NCBI GenBank assembly: GCA_964019415.1
Contig: OZ025874.1
Coordinates: 4,801,196 to 4,865,195 of the forward strand
Direction: 5' to 3'
DNA length: 64,000 nucleotides
Origin: Ianthella basta
Lineage: Eukaryota; Porifera; Demospongiae; Verongiida; Ianthellidae
Each line of letters opens with the position of its first letter. The stretch's first letter is position 1. The notes beneath the pieces are model-generated. The model had not been told where the DNA came from and did not search any database. It worked only from the letters and a program-made list of their open reading frames with translations. Made by a program: the position numbers and the translations under genes. Below, piece by piece: positions 1 through 9,810 of the stretch.

Positions 1-566
1 ATGTAAAATCATAGAACAAGAAATGCCGGGAAGTGGCTGTTTCTCTACTGAATTCAACATGTTTCTGCGGCTGCACAGTACTGCAACAAGCTAAAGTGTT
101 TCCGTGCCAGTGGGGGATTCTCGACAACACTTAAGAGTGCCTGACTCCTCTCCACTTTGTAGCTACGGTGAATTCAGATGATGATTTCCGCTAGTAATCC
201 AAACTCAGTAAAGTCTGGCATACGTAACTACTCATGCGAACCTGTATCCCATTATTGAATATGTTCAGAGACCCAAGACGTCGGAATGATGGTTGCTATG
301 CTGAAATGTTCTTTGTGTAGGCCTCATTGCAGTCAAAGTAGCTCCTCCGGCTGTGGCGAGAACAGCTGCGAGCCCTTCTACAAAAAAGAATCCTTCTGAG
401 TTCTTGCGTATTCCTTCTGATCTGCTATGTGCTTGGCAACAAAACGTTCTTTTAAACTTTTGAAAACAATAAGCCAATTATAGTACACTATGCTGGCCTA
501 TGTGCTACTTATTTCACCCTCGTGCGTCGTGAAATAAAAAGCATAATTATAGGCTGGCTTAGTGTA
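1..566. repeat. Dispersed repeat R1, copy 1 (enters from the left edge)
   Basis: This stretch matches 23115-23765 over nearly its whole length with scattered substitutions and small indels, so it is one copy of a dispersed element. Its right end is a foldback: the sequence around 475-510 (core AATTATAGTACACTA) recurs inverted around 540-566, separated by about 40 bases. A shorter relative sits at 17090-17195. Both long copies carry a short minus-strand reading frame (265-477 here) that ends in the same residues, HSDVLGL. I do not recognise the family. The left boundary is outside the window. Confidence 0.75.
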
Positions 567-570
567 CTAT

Positions 571-668
571 AATTATAACTTACTGTTGGTTGCCATGGCA
601 ATGCCAGAAACATCAAGGAAAAGACTGGGGTATATATCGTATATACCTCAGCTAGCTGGGTCAGCTAC
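571..668. repeat. Dispersed repeat R1b, copy 1, with a 23-bp palindrome
   Basis: The segment from TGTTGGTTGCCATGGCAATG through the palindrome centred on ATATATCGTATAT is repeated almost exactly at 22785-22872. The near-perfect palindrome (GGGGTATATATCG and its complement) could mark a transposon end. Here it directly follows R1, whereas in the other place the order is reversed and about 240 bases lie between them. No coding potential is seen. Confidence 0.65.
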
Positions 669-769
669 CAAGGTTATCGGAAGTTTGCAATGTACATGCT
701 CTTGCCATCGGCTCAGGGCATATACGCTGCAAACTTCCTCTGCCCTCGGTTCTTGGTTGTATATACACG

Positions 770-988
770 TGTAAACAGGGCAACTCCGGGCACGAGGAAA
801 CTGAACAACTCCAATGTACAGACAACTCAACAACTCACAGTACCAATCAACAACATGAGGCAGGGCACCAAACTTAGCATGCGCATAGGTGAAGGGGGAA
901 AGTCTACAATTAGTTACAATCAAAAAGCAACACATGCACTACTGTAAAAGGTCCTATTAAATATATAGGGTTAGGTGAAAATGCCACA
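770..988 (-). repeat. 3' LTR of the LTR retrotransposon
   Basis: This 219-bp repeat matches 3546-3762 with scattered differences, including a few small indels. On the coding strand it begins TGTGGCATTTTC and ends CCCTGTTTACA, the usual TG...CA form. The polypurine tract abuts its inner edge, which makes it the 3' LTR. The divergence from the other LTR shows the insertion is not recent. Confidence 0.88.
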
Positions 989-1002
989 CACCTCCTCCCT
1001 TT
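989..1002 (-). other. Polypurine tract (plus-strand primer)
   Basis: On the minus strand this reads AAAGGGAGGAGGTG immediately before the 3' LTR begins TGTGG. A purine run in this position primes plus-strand DNA synthesis in LTR retrotransposons. Confidence 0.8.
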
Positions 1003-1179
1003 AAGTTAATCTCACAAATGTCATGTCCACCCGTAACGCTGCATGGGTTTCACTTGATGACCACTACAAGTGGTTACTGGTGTTGGCGTTTTTGTAGACA
1101 CAGAGGGTGCCAAGCCAGGACTCTGTGAACCTTCTTGTGGATTAACTGTGACCAACAGAGGAGTTAGAGAAGCCTCCTC

Positions 1180-2190
1180 AGTCTGGGAACAATCCAGCTA
1201 TGGTGATTTGGCACCTCCTACAAAACTTGCAATGTTGAGTCATGTCATGTGCCATCCCAACCCAGTAAGCGATCTGACAAGCTGGCCAGTGTCTTGTCAA
1301 CACCTTAATGCCTGAGCGGGACCAAGATGGGCCATTTTCAAGAGGGATCCCTGCTGTGCCCTGGGAATAACAGGTATCAGTTTGTCTTCCTCCATAGAAG
1401 AAGTCTTCACTTTACGGCAGATGGTATCTTGTACGAGGATGAGTTGAGACCAGAGATTGTCAATAGCACTTGAGGGGGAACTTCAACCAGTCTCCAGTGG
1501 ATGGTGGTGCATCATTGGATTTCAGCTGGTGAGAGACGAAGGATAGAACTGGGTCTTCTCTCTGGGCCAGAGCAATGCCTGCAGCTTCGAGAGAAGAACG
1601 AATGGCTACCAGTGCCACGGGTCTCAAGAGGGCATCTGCATTTTGATTGATCTTACCGTGTTTGCACACCATGGTGAACTCAAAAGCTCTCAGCTCCAAG
1701 GACCAGTGTTCCAAACGCTGTGAGCGAGCCCTGCCCCGGACCAGGGCAGAAAGCAGTCTTTCAATGACATTCGCATTCATTGGGAACTGCCAGTAAGCAC
1801 TTCTGAGATCTAGTTCTGAGAATACCATCTTATTGGCCATTTCAGCTGTGGACCATCAGCCCTAGGGACTGGGTAAGAATCCTTCTTGGTAACCTTGTTC
1901 AGCTGGACAAAGTCTACACAGATTCTGACTTCCCATTGCTTTGGGGAATGCACACTGCAGGTGCACTCCATGGGCTGCTGCTGGGCCTTATGATGCCTTC
2001 CTGGGCCATTTCCTGGAGCTGATTTTGCACCTTTTCCTGGTAATGAAAGGGAATAGGGTGAAGTGGCACTTTGACAGGAGCTGCATCTCCTGTATCAATG
2101 ACATGTTCTGTGACATGGGTCCAGCCAATTAATGTTTTGAAGAGTTTCTGGTGTTCTCGCAAAACTGGTTCAAGAGCAGGATGATACTTT
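1180..2190 (-). pseudogene. Fused remnants of gypsy-type RT, RNase H and integrase
   Basis: The minus strand carries a recognisable RT N-terminal block (HPIPFHYQEKVQNQLQEMAQ followed by EGIIRPSSSPWSAP) in the frame that stops at 1914. The FSELDLRSAYWQ motif A region follows in another frame (1460-1840). A few residues later the frame jumps straight to the end of an RNase H domain (LEHWSLELRAFEFTMVCKHG, then NQNADALLRP). RT motifs B to E, including the YxDD box, are absent, as are the RNase H catalytic residues. Near 1320-1195 a GMAHDMTQHCKFCRRCQ stretch is the CxxC end of an integrase zinc-binding domain, and no catalytic core follows. The deletions and frameshifts make it nonfunctional. Confidence 0.85.
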
Positions 2191-2256
2191 GTGGGCATGT
2201 CAAGCTCTGCTTGATCACCACCGTTACTCTTCAAAGGGATGGCTGGTGGGCGTTCT

Positions 2257-2945
2257 TCATCCAGCACAAGGTTGCAGGTGTTGTTTGGCTGTAGGCTCAG
2301 TTTGCCTTCCATAGACTGGGGGCTTCCATGGCGGAAAAGTCCCTCGCCCAAAATCCAGGGCTATGTCATGTGTGGTCAAGACGTTGCAGCCTAAGATGGC
2401 TGGTACAGATAGGTGTTCTACCACTACAAAGGTATACTTGGCCTTCAGGTCGTTTAGTTGTACCTTCATGGTGGTGGGTCCCAGAGAGCTCAACCCCCTT
2501 CCATCTGCATTAATCAATTTCACAGGGGACATTGGTTCCAAGATAACTGATGAGACATAGTCCTGGTGGATTACTGAGCAGGATGCTCCTAAATCCAGCA
2601 ACACCTCAACCTTGTGGTTGTTGATTTGGCCCCGTGCATAGGCTGCCTTTGTGGTGCTTGTGCAATTTACAAGTGCTGGTATGTGTTCTGAGGTGTGGGC
2701 ATTCAGTTGCAATAGAGCGTACCCTCTGCCTGACGAGTCGGGACACCCCCTCTGCCATTTCCCGGAAGTTGGCATTGGTGTGCAATGTAACCCTTCTGTC
2801 CACAGCGAAAGCACTCAATTTCTTTTGCTGCAGAGGCCCTGCAGTTTGTTGCAGTGTGTCCAGGTCTGCCACATCGGAAGCATCCATTGCCACTGCCTGC
2901 TGCATCTGGGTGGTGAGCGCTCAGGGCAGCTACTTGTTGGGACAC
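2257..2945 (-). pseudogene. Nucleocapsid zinc knuckles and aspartic protease of the LTR element
   Basis: A frame starting at 2945 holds two CCHC zinc knuckles, CFRCGRPGHTATNC and CFRCGQKGYIAHQC, both CX2CX4HX4C, the RNA-binding part of Gag. An overlapping frame (2814-2257) carries a retropepsin-like domain. Its active-site triad reads DLGA (around 2595) instead of D-S/T-G-A, and the later flap and AILGCNVL motif are present. The protease is followed by a linker leading into RT. The frame change between knuckles and protease could be programmed frameshifting or decay. The Leu in the active site argues for an inactive enzyme. Confidence 0.85.
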
Positions 2946-3304
2946 TTGCTGTACAGCTCTTCCAGCTTGTTGAGGCGGTCATTATCCTGGCTAGTGTGAA
3001 CCTGATTCACTGACTCTGCTGCTCACTGGTAGATCAGCAGAAGCTCCCCTGCCTTGGATATAGTTTCCTGGTAAGTCTGCTTGGGCAGCAGTTCAACTGA
3101 AATAAGATTTGTCAGGAAGAACATTGGAGAGGTGGAATTGCAACTCAGTATCCCTAATCTCAGCAGGGAGACCAGGGGATGCTTTGTCTAACAAATTCTT
3201 AATGTCCTGGCCAATTTGTTGACATTCTCCCTGTCTTCTCAAAGGCACCTTCTGACTAGCGCGTCTCGGGCGCTCAGCCTATCCTCTTCCGTGTCGGGAC
3301 TCAG

Positions 3305-3520
3305 CTAGAGAGGAGCACCGCCTTCAGGTGAGCGTACGTGTCTGTGCCAGGCATCGAAAATAGCCCACGCTCGGCCCCGAAGAAAGGTTGGCAATCGTAA
3401 GAGCTTCTTCCTGTCATACAACTTGTTTGTGGCTGTGCTAATTTCGAATCGTTTGAACCACAACTTCGTGTCATACTCTTGCAGCGGCTCTGGTAAAGCA
3501 AGGCCAACACGCGTCGCCAT
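3305..3520 (-). pseudogene. Gag N-terminal fragment
   Basis: The frame begins with an ATG at 3520, seven bases inside the primer binding site, and runs for about 70 residues (MATRVGLALPEPLQEYDTKL and onward to FLRGRAWAIFDAW). This resembles the start of gypsy-type capsid proteins. It stops at 3305, and the rest of the capsid region (about 3300-2950) is readable only in pieces across frames. The position next to the PBS fixes the start. Confidence 0.7.
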
Positions 3521-3526
3521 GATTCC

Positions 3527-3544
3527 TCCTGGGTTTCGGCACCA
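3527..3544 (-). other. tRNA primer binding site
   Basis: On the minus strand, one base after the 5' LTR, the sequence reads TGGTGCCGAAACCCAGGA. It begins with TGG, complementary to the CCA tail of a tRNA, which is the expected form and spacing. I cannot assign the tRNA species without a search. Confidence 0.8.
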
Positions 3545-3545
3545 A

Positions 3546-3762
3546 TGCAAACAGTACAACTCCGGGCACAAGGGAACTGAACAATTCCAATGTACAGACA
3601 ACTCAACAACTCAGTACCAATCAACAACATGAGGCAGGGCATCAAACTGAGCATGCGCATAGGTGAATGGGGAAATCCTACAATTATTTACAATCAAAAA
3701 GCAACACATGCACTACTGTAAAAGGTCCTGTTAAATACACAGGGTCAGGTGGAAATGCTACA
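3546..3762 (-). repeat. 5' LTR of the LTR retrotransposon
   Basis: This is the partner of 770-988. The primer binding site follows it on the minus strand. The CACG target duplication lies immediately outside it at 3763-3766. Confidence 0.88.
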
Positions 3763-3766
3763 CACG

Positions 3767-4636
3767 CAATACACCACCAACCATGATTCATATAATATAT
3801 TTGCTGGTCTGTCACGGGCAGGGATGCCATTTTGCATCTAATCATGACATCACCCTGTCATTTTGACTACTATGTCATGTCTGTGCATGCGTAGTCCATT
3901 TTGGCGGGTTTTCAAATGTGACATTCTGGAGAGACCATCTAGCAGTTGAGTTGAAGGTTGCACAAAATATGCCAAGGTAGAAAACCTTCTTGCACTGAGG
4001 AGACTATTGGGAGAAAGCGATTTAGACTCAGTGTCAGTAACGAGCCTTGTTTGGACTTTTGTCAGCCATCTTGCTTCTTTCCATAGTGGCAGCATTGCAT
4101 AAAGAAGGCGGAGCAGACGAGCAGCTGCCTCGCACTACTGTGAAGGACTGGCTTCTGCGCTGCGTTCGTTTTCGTTGCCAAAAAAGCGTTTTTCAAGTGA
4201 GTTTGTTTCAGTGTCTTCAGGCCTTTCTGTATTGGTGTCTAGGACACTTCCTCCCGCAGGTATTGTCGTGTTGGCATGATTGCCATTGGCCTTAGACAAT
4301 TCTCTGGCAATTGTAAGCACTTTTGAGTGAAATCAATGAGAACGATGCATACATGAACTACTTTCAACAATTGGTATATATTTTCATATACACCTGTTAG
4401 GTGATAGTATATAAAAAATATACCACCTGCGCTCAGAATAGGGATCAGCGTATATATAGTGCAAATTGCGATATACACCACTAATCTAAAGTAAATAACA
4501 TAATATACATCTTGTTGCCATGGTAACGTGCATCTAAACAATGTTTCGAAACATCGTAGACACCCCAGGTGTTGTTTCACGCCGTGGTCTATTTTGTCCA
4601 GCCGTGTTCTAATTTGTTGCATGGCGTTGGCACCTA
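3767..4636. other. No gene recognised
   Basis: I see only short reading frames without family resemblance. The block is AT-rich toward 4380-4500, with several TATATA-containing stretches, and has no convincing repeats. Confidence 0.4.
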
Positions 4637-4714
4637 TGCTCTAAATACCGATTTAGAGCATGGGTGCGGCACACACAGCATTTGCGCTATGCTCTCAATA
4701 CCGATTTAGAGCAT
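4637..4714. repeat. Two tandem copies of a 26-bp perfect palindrome
   Basis: ATGCTCTAAAT-ACCG-ATTTAGAGCAT appears at 4637-4662 and again, with one change, at 4689-4714. The palindromes sit in a duplicated block together with the flanking GGGTGCGGC/GGGCGTGGC. The arms pair over 11 bases with a 4-base loop. A related GCTCTAAAT arm occurs in the hairpin at 5177-5270. Confidence 0.75.
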
Positions 4715-5176
4715 GGGCGTGGCTTAGGCCCATGGTATATAGCATAGAAACTGCAGCTGTGATAAGCAATAGTAGCTAACGCTACAACATACGATGCACA
4801 GGTTGCCCGGCTCACTTGTTTCGTTGAGAAACAGTGTAATGCCACAATCTGTCTACGAACCAGAGCCAATAAAGGAACTGGTTAACTACGAGCTGGGAAC
4901 AGGCTTAGGTTAAAGACACCGCTCTGGGAAACGCTGTGGCTTACGTGACTGACAGTGAGTAAGCTTAGGCTTAGCTGACACGCCGCATCCACTGCCAACC
5001 TGTAGGAAACATCCGCTGCGAGATGAATAACTCAACTTGAGACCCTAATCACTCGACATTTCTCTGCCACTGTCAGGAATAGCTAACTGCTTCCAGAAGA
5101 CGCGTGATGACACAGGGACGAGTAGTAAATTAATTTGCTGCTGGCTCCTCATCCAAGCATTTAGGATCTATAACAC
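4715..5176. other. No gene recognised
   Basis: There is no supported coding sequence or repeat in this interval. Confidence 0.4.
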
Positions 5177-5270
5177 TTAAATGCTGACCAATCGGTGTCT
5201 CTGAAGATTTAGACCACTCAGCACTCGCCTAGTGCTCTAAATCTCAGAGACACCTCTTGGTCAGCATTTA
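5177..5270. repeat. Foldback hairpin, about 94 bp
   Basis: TTAAATGCTGACCAATCGGT near the left edge pairs with the complement near the right edge (ACCTCTTGGTCAGCATTTAA). Pairing continues inward through GTGTCTCTGA and a TCTAAAT block with few mismatches. It resembles a very short MITE or a solo foldback end. Confidence 0.65.
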
Positions 5271-5429
5271 ACTATTACGTAATATAAATAAATAATATAA
5301 TGTCCTGTGAATTTGGCGGCCTTCATGAACATGTGCTAGGTGTGGCTTTGAAGTATGGGAGATTATAAAACTTTCAAATGAGACAGAATTTCAATTAGAC
5401 CTTCGTTCTTCTACAAGCAGCCTGCAAAG

Positions 5430-5560
5430 TGCTACCACCATGTGGATATATACCCACCAATACCACCGCCACAATGCAAGCTACAAGACATGCATTCAGT
5501 ATAAGTGCCAGAGCTCTAGAAAAACAACCAGCACCACCACCAGCACCACACAGTGCAGTA
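5430..5560 (+). repeat. Degenerate module of the GTGCAAGTTAC family
   Basis: The stretch has the same succession seen in the array at 6440-7010: a CCACC-rich run, ATGCAAGCTAC (a variant of the box), ACATGCATTCAGTATA, then a CTCTAGAAAA and CACCACCA run ending CACAGTGCAG. It is a stand-alone, worn unit in the same orientation. Confidence 0.55.
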
Positions 5561-6119
5561 AAAAAAACACACTAGTATATATATATATATATAGTATGGT
5601 GATTGCACAACTATAGGGATTTAAGCATTAGCAGGTGGTCCTATATATGTGATATAGACCTGAAAAGAGGTCTGATATCACGATATCAAAGCTCTGATTG
5701 CGCAAGAGGTCTGATATCAAGAAGGAATATAATGAAAGCAGAGCCAAATGTGCGTACTGTCAGGCGAAGCAGTCTTACCATTTCACTGTGGCTGTGACAA
5801 TCAGTGCTGCGGAGGATCTTGATGCTCCAAGAAAAAACGCGACCGCTAAAAATCGTGGCACGAAGGGAAGTCGGTTAGACAAGATACCAATACATGCGTA
5901 AAGGGACGTATTCTAGGAACCGAGCACTGAGTCCGGCTCTGTTGCGCGAAACTGTGGCGTGGAAGATGCGCAGACACGGTCCATTGAGCGACTTCTTCAG
6001 ATGACGAAAACAAAGTCCAGCTGGATATGGTCGAAAGCTCTCAAAAGTGACTAAAATTGCCCTCTCTAGTTCCGAGTCCGCAGCGAAGTCGGTGTTCTGC
6101 CAGAAAAGAAGCGTTTTCA
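5561..6119. other. No gene recognised; short TA repeat
   Basis: A (TA)n run lies at 5575-5592. The minus frame at 5875-6120 has no resemblance to a known family. AGAGGTCTGATATCA is repeated twice at about 5660-5720. Confidence 0.4.
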
Positions 6120-6189
6120 AGACTCTCTGTGCAGCACCCTGTCACGGCCACAACAAAAACTGCTGACTGTGCATTATTTTGAATTCGGT

Positions 6190-6345
6190 TCCCTGTAATC
6201 TCATTGGTCAGCGTGCTGCCAAAAGGCGCACAGTATTCTCATTGGTCAGCCCTGAAGCCTGTTGTGACGTCACGGAAGCGTCTATTGAATGCAATGGTGC
6301 CGTAGCCCGTTCCCAGAAGGAGCAATGACGTAATGCAGGCGCTTA
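6190..6345. promoter_or_regulatory. Promoter-like cluster: two inverted CCAAT boxes and a CRE
   Basis: CTCATTGGTCAG occurs twice (about 6201 and 6238), each giving an inverted CCAAT box. A full TGACGTCA cAMP-response palindrome followed by CGGAAG (ETS-like) lies near 6264, and ATGACGTAA near 6326. The density is promoter-like, but no gene can be tied to it, so it may be the internal promoter of a repeat. Confidence 0.35.
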
Positions 6346-6439
6346 TCGAATACAAATGGCGTCGTTTCCGGAGAGGTCTGGCCTCGATATTGCTGCGAAA
6401 GTTCTTCCTGTTGCGCACTCACCATACTATATAAGACAT

Positions 6440-7010
6440 ATAGTATTGCTAAAGCTGCAAGAAGACAAACCACCACATCAAGTGCTGTTACCCCATACCA
6501 CCACCACCACCACATAGTGCTAGTAACAATATTATGGACACCACATGTATTCCTAGATGAAAATGACCACCACCACATGGTGCAAGTTACAATGCAGTGA
6601 ATGCATGCATTCAGTATATGCAGCATTGCTCTAGAAAATAGACCACCACCACCATCACCACACAGTGCAAGTTACAATATTATGGCCACCACATGCATTC
6701 CTAGACGAAAAGGACTGCCACCACCACCACTACCACACAGTGCAAGTTACAAAACATGCATTCAGTATGTGCGCATTGCTCTAGAAAACAGAACACTACC
6801 ACCACCGCCATACAGTGCAAGTTACAATATCGCAGCCACCCCCACCTGTGCCAGTAGAGTATCTGCGCCAGTTGGTCATAGAAAAGGACCACCAGTGCAA
6901 GTTACAGTGGGCACAGGGCAGCACGCGCACCATTCACACCACCACATGTGCCAGAGTAAATTTGCTCAATGGCTGAAGAAAAGGACCACCAGCGCAAGTT
7001 ACAGCTGGTC
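6440..7010 (+). repeat. Tandem array 1 of about 80-bp modules with a GTGCAAGTTAC box
   Basis: The box GTGCAAGTTAC (or a one-base variant) recurs about every 75-85 bp at roughly 6515, 6580, 6666, 6741, 6815, 6896 and 6992. Between boxes the same sub-blocks alternate: CCACCACCA runs, ACATGCATTC..AG, GCTCTAGAAAA, and GCCAGTAGAGTATCTGCGCC. The array is in + orientation. Related arrays lie at 27960-28870 (minus), 29195-29430 (plus) and 48230-48490 (minus). It has no coding function that I can see. Confidence 0.75.
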
Positions 7011-7013
7011 AGA

Positions 7014-7175
7014 ACCTGCACCGCCGCCATTGAATTGCACACTGCAGCAAGCAAATGTAGCTTGCCTAAGGGCATGCCATTGAATTTCTGCCCATATCCC
7101 CAATTCAATGGCATGCCCTTAGGCAAGCTTACATTTGCTTGCTGCAGCGTGCACTCCAATGGCGGTGGTGCAGGT
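7014..7175. repeat. Near-perfect foldback element, arms of about 72 bp
   Basis: The left arm (7014-7086) begins ACCTGCACCGCCGCCATTG and includes GCAAGCAAATGTAGCTTGCC. The right arm (7103-7175) is its reverse complement with only a few differences, leaving a loop of about 16 bases. The strong arm identity suggests a young or structurally maintained element. It abuts the array at 6440-7010 and the putative Helitron start at 7179. Confidence 0.8.
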
Positions 7176-7178
7176 ATA

Positions 7179-7627
7179 TCTATCTTATTATAATAAACGT
7201 AACGCACAATTTCGTTGTTTGGGATATACTCATTCAGATCTGGACGGAATGTCACGAAATGCGGTAAGATTATGAAGAAGCTTAGTGTGAGTAACCTTGT
7301 TCCGTCTGAGTTCTTGCCACTTTAATGGTCGCCACCATATCTAAGATATAGGGAAAAGATCGTGTTTCATTGTCCAGAAACTCCTTCAACTTTCCACCAA
7401 ACTTAATAGAGCACATCACGGCAATATGGGGGGTGATCTAAGGTGGTTAGCACCTTTGCCACTGAATTTTAGATGAGACGAATTAACAAAAATAAATTCT
7501 GTACACATGGAGTTTTGGGAGCGAGTCTACGGAATGCTCCCAAATTTATGTATGGTTTTGATTGGTTAAACACTCAAATTACGAACCATAGACTGGGAAC
7601 CCACCCAAAGGGCGGGCATTCAGCTAG
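7179..7627 (+). mobile_element. Putative non-autonomous Helitron
   Basis: The right end reads GGGCGGGCATTCAGCTAG followed by T. That is a GC-rich potential hairpin shortly before CTAG at an A/T-type target, as Helitrons have. The end closely matches the Helitron that disrupts the Harbinger transposase (ends 32990). A candidate 5' end is A|TCTATCTTATTATAATA at 7178/7179, but this start is a guess. It has no protein coding, as expected for a short Helitron derivative. Confidence 0.45.
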
Positions 7628-8268
7628 TATATATAAAGAGTTGGGCGCAACCTTTGTCCCAATTATTCTCGGGCGCCCGTGAACGAATTGCCACTAAACT
7701 TGCCCAGCATTACAACACTGTGCCATAGGTTGCACTGAAGTGTTGGCCCACTTTGATAACCTACAGCCGAGGATGGGAAGGCGAACGAGTTTTTGGGAAA
7801 ACTCATCCATCGACCCTTTTGCAATCATCTCACCTGTTGCTGCTATGAATCAAGCTGACTATCATTTTCGAAAGCAGGCCTATTCTGAGCAGCGTGATGA
7901 CAGTTCTTCGCTAACCCCACACGGTGGCCATCTTCATTAGTGGTGGATCCCATGTTGCCATTGAGAACTCAAGCAGAACTTTGTCCCGACTTGCGAACAG
8001 ATCGCCACCTAATGTTCAAAGCACTACGATGCCGTGTGGTAGGGTGCACTGAATCGTCGGCATTCTCCAACAGCCAATGGCTGAGGAAGGAACGGCAAAA
8101 GAGTTTAGGCCAAATTTCACCTGCCAACCTCCCATGCACGGGAACGGTTCGCCATCAAACTTTCAGAAGCCCAGGGACAATGCACTATGGCATAGAGCGT
8201 CGCAAGGGATGGGGAATGGGTGAACGGGGCCAAATCTAGGGCTTGCCGAAGGTGGGCCTTGCAGCTAG
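7628..8268 (+). mobile_element. Region ending in a Helitron-type 3' terminus
   Basis: At 8236-8268 the sequence reads GGGCTTGCCGAAGGTGGGCC then TTGCAGCTAG|T, a stem-loop followed by CTAG, the Helitron 3' signature. The same ending occurs on the minus strand at 13385. I could not find its 5' end. Inside, two imperfect copies of a GAACG..TCGCCA..AA pattern appear (near 7680 and 8145). Family A sequence resumes directly after 8268, so the element probably inserted into that repeat. Confidence 0.4.
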
Positions 8269-8377
8269 TTACATATATTTTGGGCAATTCAAGATAGCGG
8301 TGCTTGAGAGCTACGCTTTACAAGGCTCGTAATCATCTTTGTTAGCATTTCACCATCTATCTATCAAGCAAGACATG

Positions 8378-8553
8378 CAGGAGTGTATTTAGGGGGAGGG
8401 GGAGGGGGGAAAGGGGGGCATTCGTCCCTCCTTGCTATATTCCCGATACCCCTTGGAAAACATATCCAGCCTTATGTCATTTTAAGAGCCCCCCTTTATT
8501 TCCTGAAACCTTAATCTTGCCCCCACTTGAAGAAATTTCTAAATACAGCACTG
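8378..8553. mobile_element. Short MITE with 5-bp target duplication, inside family A
   Basis: The element begins CAGGAGTGTATTTAG and ends with the complement of CAGTGCTGTATTTAG, so it has terminal inverted repeats of about 15 bp with differences. ACATG flanks it at 8373-8377 and 8554-8558. Family A sequence continues cleanly across the junction. The interior is rich in G runs on the left and C runs on the right, which can pair. The CAG..CTG ends suggest a hAT-type helper. Confidence 0.7.
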
Positions 8554-8621
8554 ACATGGGTATGTGTTTGCATGGCAATGCTAGTAAGAAGCCAATTGAA
8601 TGATTCTCCTGTGAGATATAG

Positions 8622-9124
8622 TAGGGTTTCCAAGCTAAAATATGCAGGTATCAGTATGGATTCCATAATGATATATCTTGCAAGAGTCCACCTAGTTATG
8701 AAGGAACACCATAACTGAATTTGCACAGCAATCTTGCAAGATAAGCGATGAGTTCGGGACTCAATATTTTCCCAAAAAAGGACACATGACCAAAGTGAAG
8801 GTCAGTGCCAAGCTGAAACATGAAGGCAATCACATTGATTTGGAAGGTATAAATCTACTGCACTACCACTGCAGCATCTAAATGACTGGTTACCTTATTT
8901 CTCTTCAGACGACTCACCCCGTTGAAGTCACCACCACATCATCCCAATTATGGTCACGTGCCCATTTTCTGGAATTTACCGCTTCTTAAATTGTCACTTA
9001 TCTCGCTAGATCGCCATGCAAATTTAGTTCTGCTGAGGTTTTTTCTTCTAAGTAGGTGGACTCTTGTGAGTTATGTCTCTTTGGAATCCATTCTGATACC
9101 TTTATATTTTAGCTTGAAATCCTG
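8622..9124. mobile_element. Foldback MITE, about 503 bp, inside family A
   Basis: About 85 bp at each end are inverted copies of each other, containing CAAGCTAAAATAT and GGTATCAG.ATGGATTCCA. GATATAG flanks the element (8615-8621 and 9125-9131). Extended to 8 bp, the flanks differ at one position, as hAT-type insertions would show after decay. Removing it rejoins family A in register. Confidence 0.75.
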
Positions 9125-9175
9125 GATATAGCTCCAAATATATATCACGAAGACTGAGCAACGGGCAATTTTGGA

Positions 9176-9310
9176 TTGGATTGGAAATCCTATTTAAACT
9201 GGGAAGACCTTTAGTCTAAAGGCTACTTCTCAAGGCACCCAGACACAAAGAGAAAGAAAACAAGGACAAGAACAGGACAATAAATAATGAATAAGAGAGG
9301 TGCGTAGTGC
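9176..9310 (-). repeat. 5'-truncated LINE 3' tail
   Basis: On the minus strand the block ends in TTTCCAATCCAATCCAAA, a short microsatellite tail typical of some LINEs. It contains GTAGCCTTTAGACTAAAGG, which also appears in a similar piece at 29440-29535. It splits family A at 9175/9311. Confidence 0.5.
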
Positions 9311-9645
9311 TGTAGTTGGTGGAGGGGGGGTTAGAACCAATTGTTCGATATAATATTTATACCAATGCAAAGAGGTTCCTTGGATGAATTGGCTTGAGTT
9401 CAATCGAAAAGCCTGACATTGCATGATGAGGAACTGCCCTTGTGGAGTTTGTTGAGACAGTGGAACAGCGCGGCGCACTTCAGGAAATCATGGCACTGAA
9501 GTGTGCAAAGGTTAGTACTCTTAGAAGAATCAAAATTGCACTATGGACAAGTAACATGTGCTGAAATGTTCCTCTATTTACAACCGACATTCCTAGATAA
9601 CACTCTCTGTCTACCCCTTCACCCCTCTCTCTCTGACTGGGCAAG

Positions 9646-9710
9646 TAGCTCGAGTTCAGGGGCGCCCCGGCGATCCACGAGTTGTTTTTAACTCAAAATA
9701 CTTGTTGTTC
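9646..9710. repeat. Palindromic terminal block of family A
   Basis: AAGTAGTTCGAGTT pairs with AACTCAAAATACTT, with a GC-rich centre (GGGGCGCCCCGG). The same 60-65 bp block ends family A copies at 14930-14995, 19018-19083 and 62466-62531, and occurs alone in inverted orientation at 40783-40850. Confidence 0.75.
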
Positions 9711-9810
9711 TCATTTAATGCTAAACTGAGTCACCTCTGAGAATTTATAGTCAGAGTTATACCTGGGTAGCTATACAAGGTTGAACCATTGCACGATCCC
9801 TACACCTACC

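Larger units (their letters stand above)
766..3766 (-). mobile_element. Internally deleted Ty3/gypsy-like LTR retrotransposon with target duplication
   Basis: Two similar direct repeats of about 218 bp (770-988 and 3546-3762) bound the element. Each runs TGT/TGC...ACA on the + strand. The 4-bp target duplication CACG lies at 766-769 and 3763-3766. The element reads on the minus strand: primer binding site at 3527-3544, gag start at 3520, zinc knuckles near 2880-2770, protease near 2600, a reverse transcriptase fragment at about 2150-1805, an RNase H tail at about 1760-1600, an integrase zinc-binding remnant near 1320-1195, and a polypurine tract at 989-1002. At about 3 kb it is far shorter than a complete gypsy element. 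The RT catalytic block, most of RNase H and the integrase core are missing, so it could only have moved with help from an intact relative. Confidence 0.9.
8269..9710 (+). repeat. Family A repeat, 5'-truncated and interrupted copy
   Basis: Pieces at 8269-8377, 8554-8621, 9125-9175 and 9311-9710 line up in order with the unbroken copies at 18410-19083 and 61683-62531. The shared landmarks are TTTTGGGCAATTCAAGAT, CTACGCTTTACAAGGCTCG, CATCTATCTATC and AAGAGGTTCCTTGGATGAAT. The gaps are filled by two MITEs and a LINE tail that are annotated separately. The copy ends in the palindromic terminal block at 9646-9710. Confidence 0.75.
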
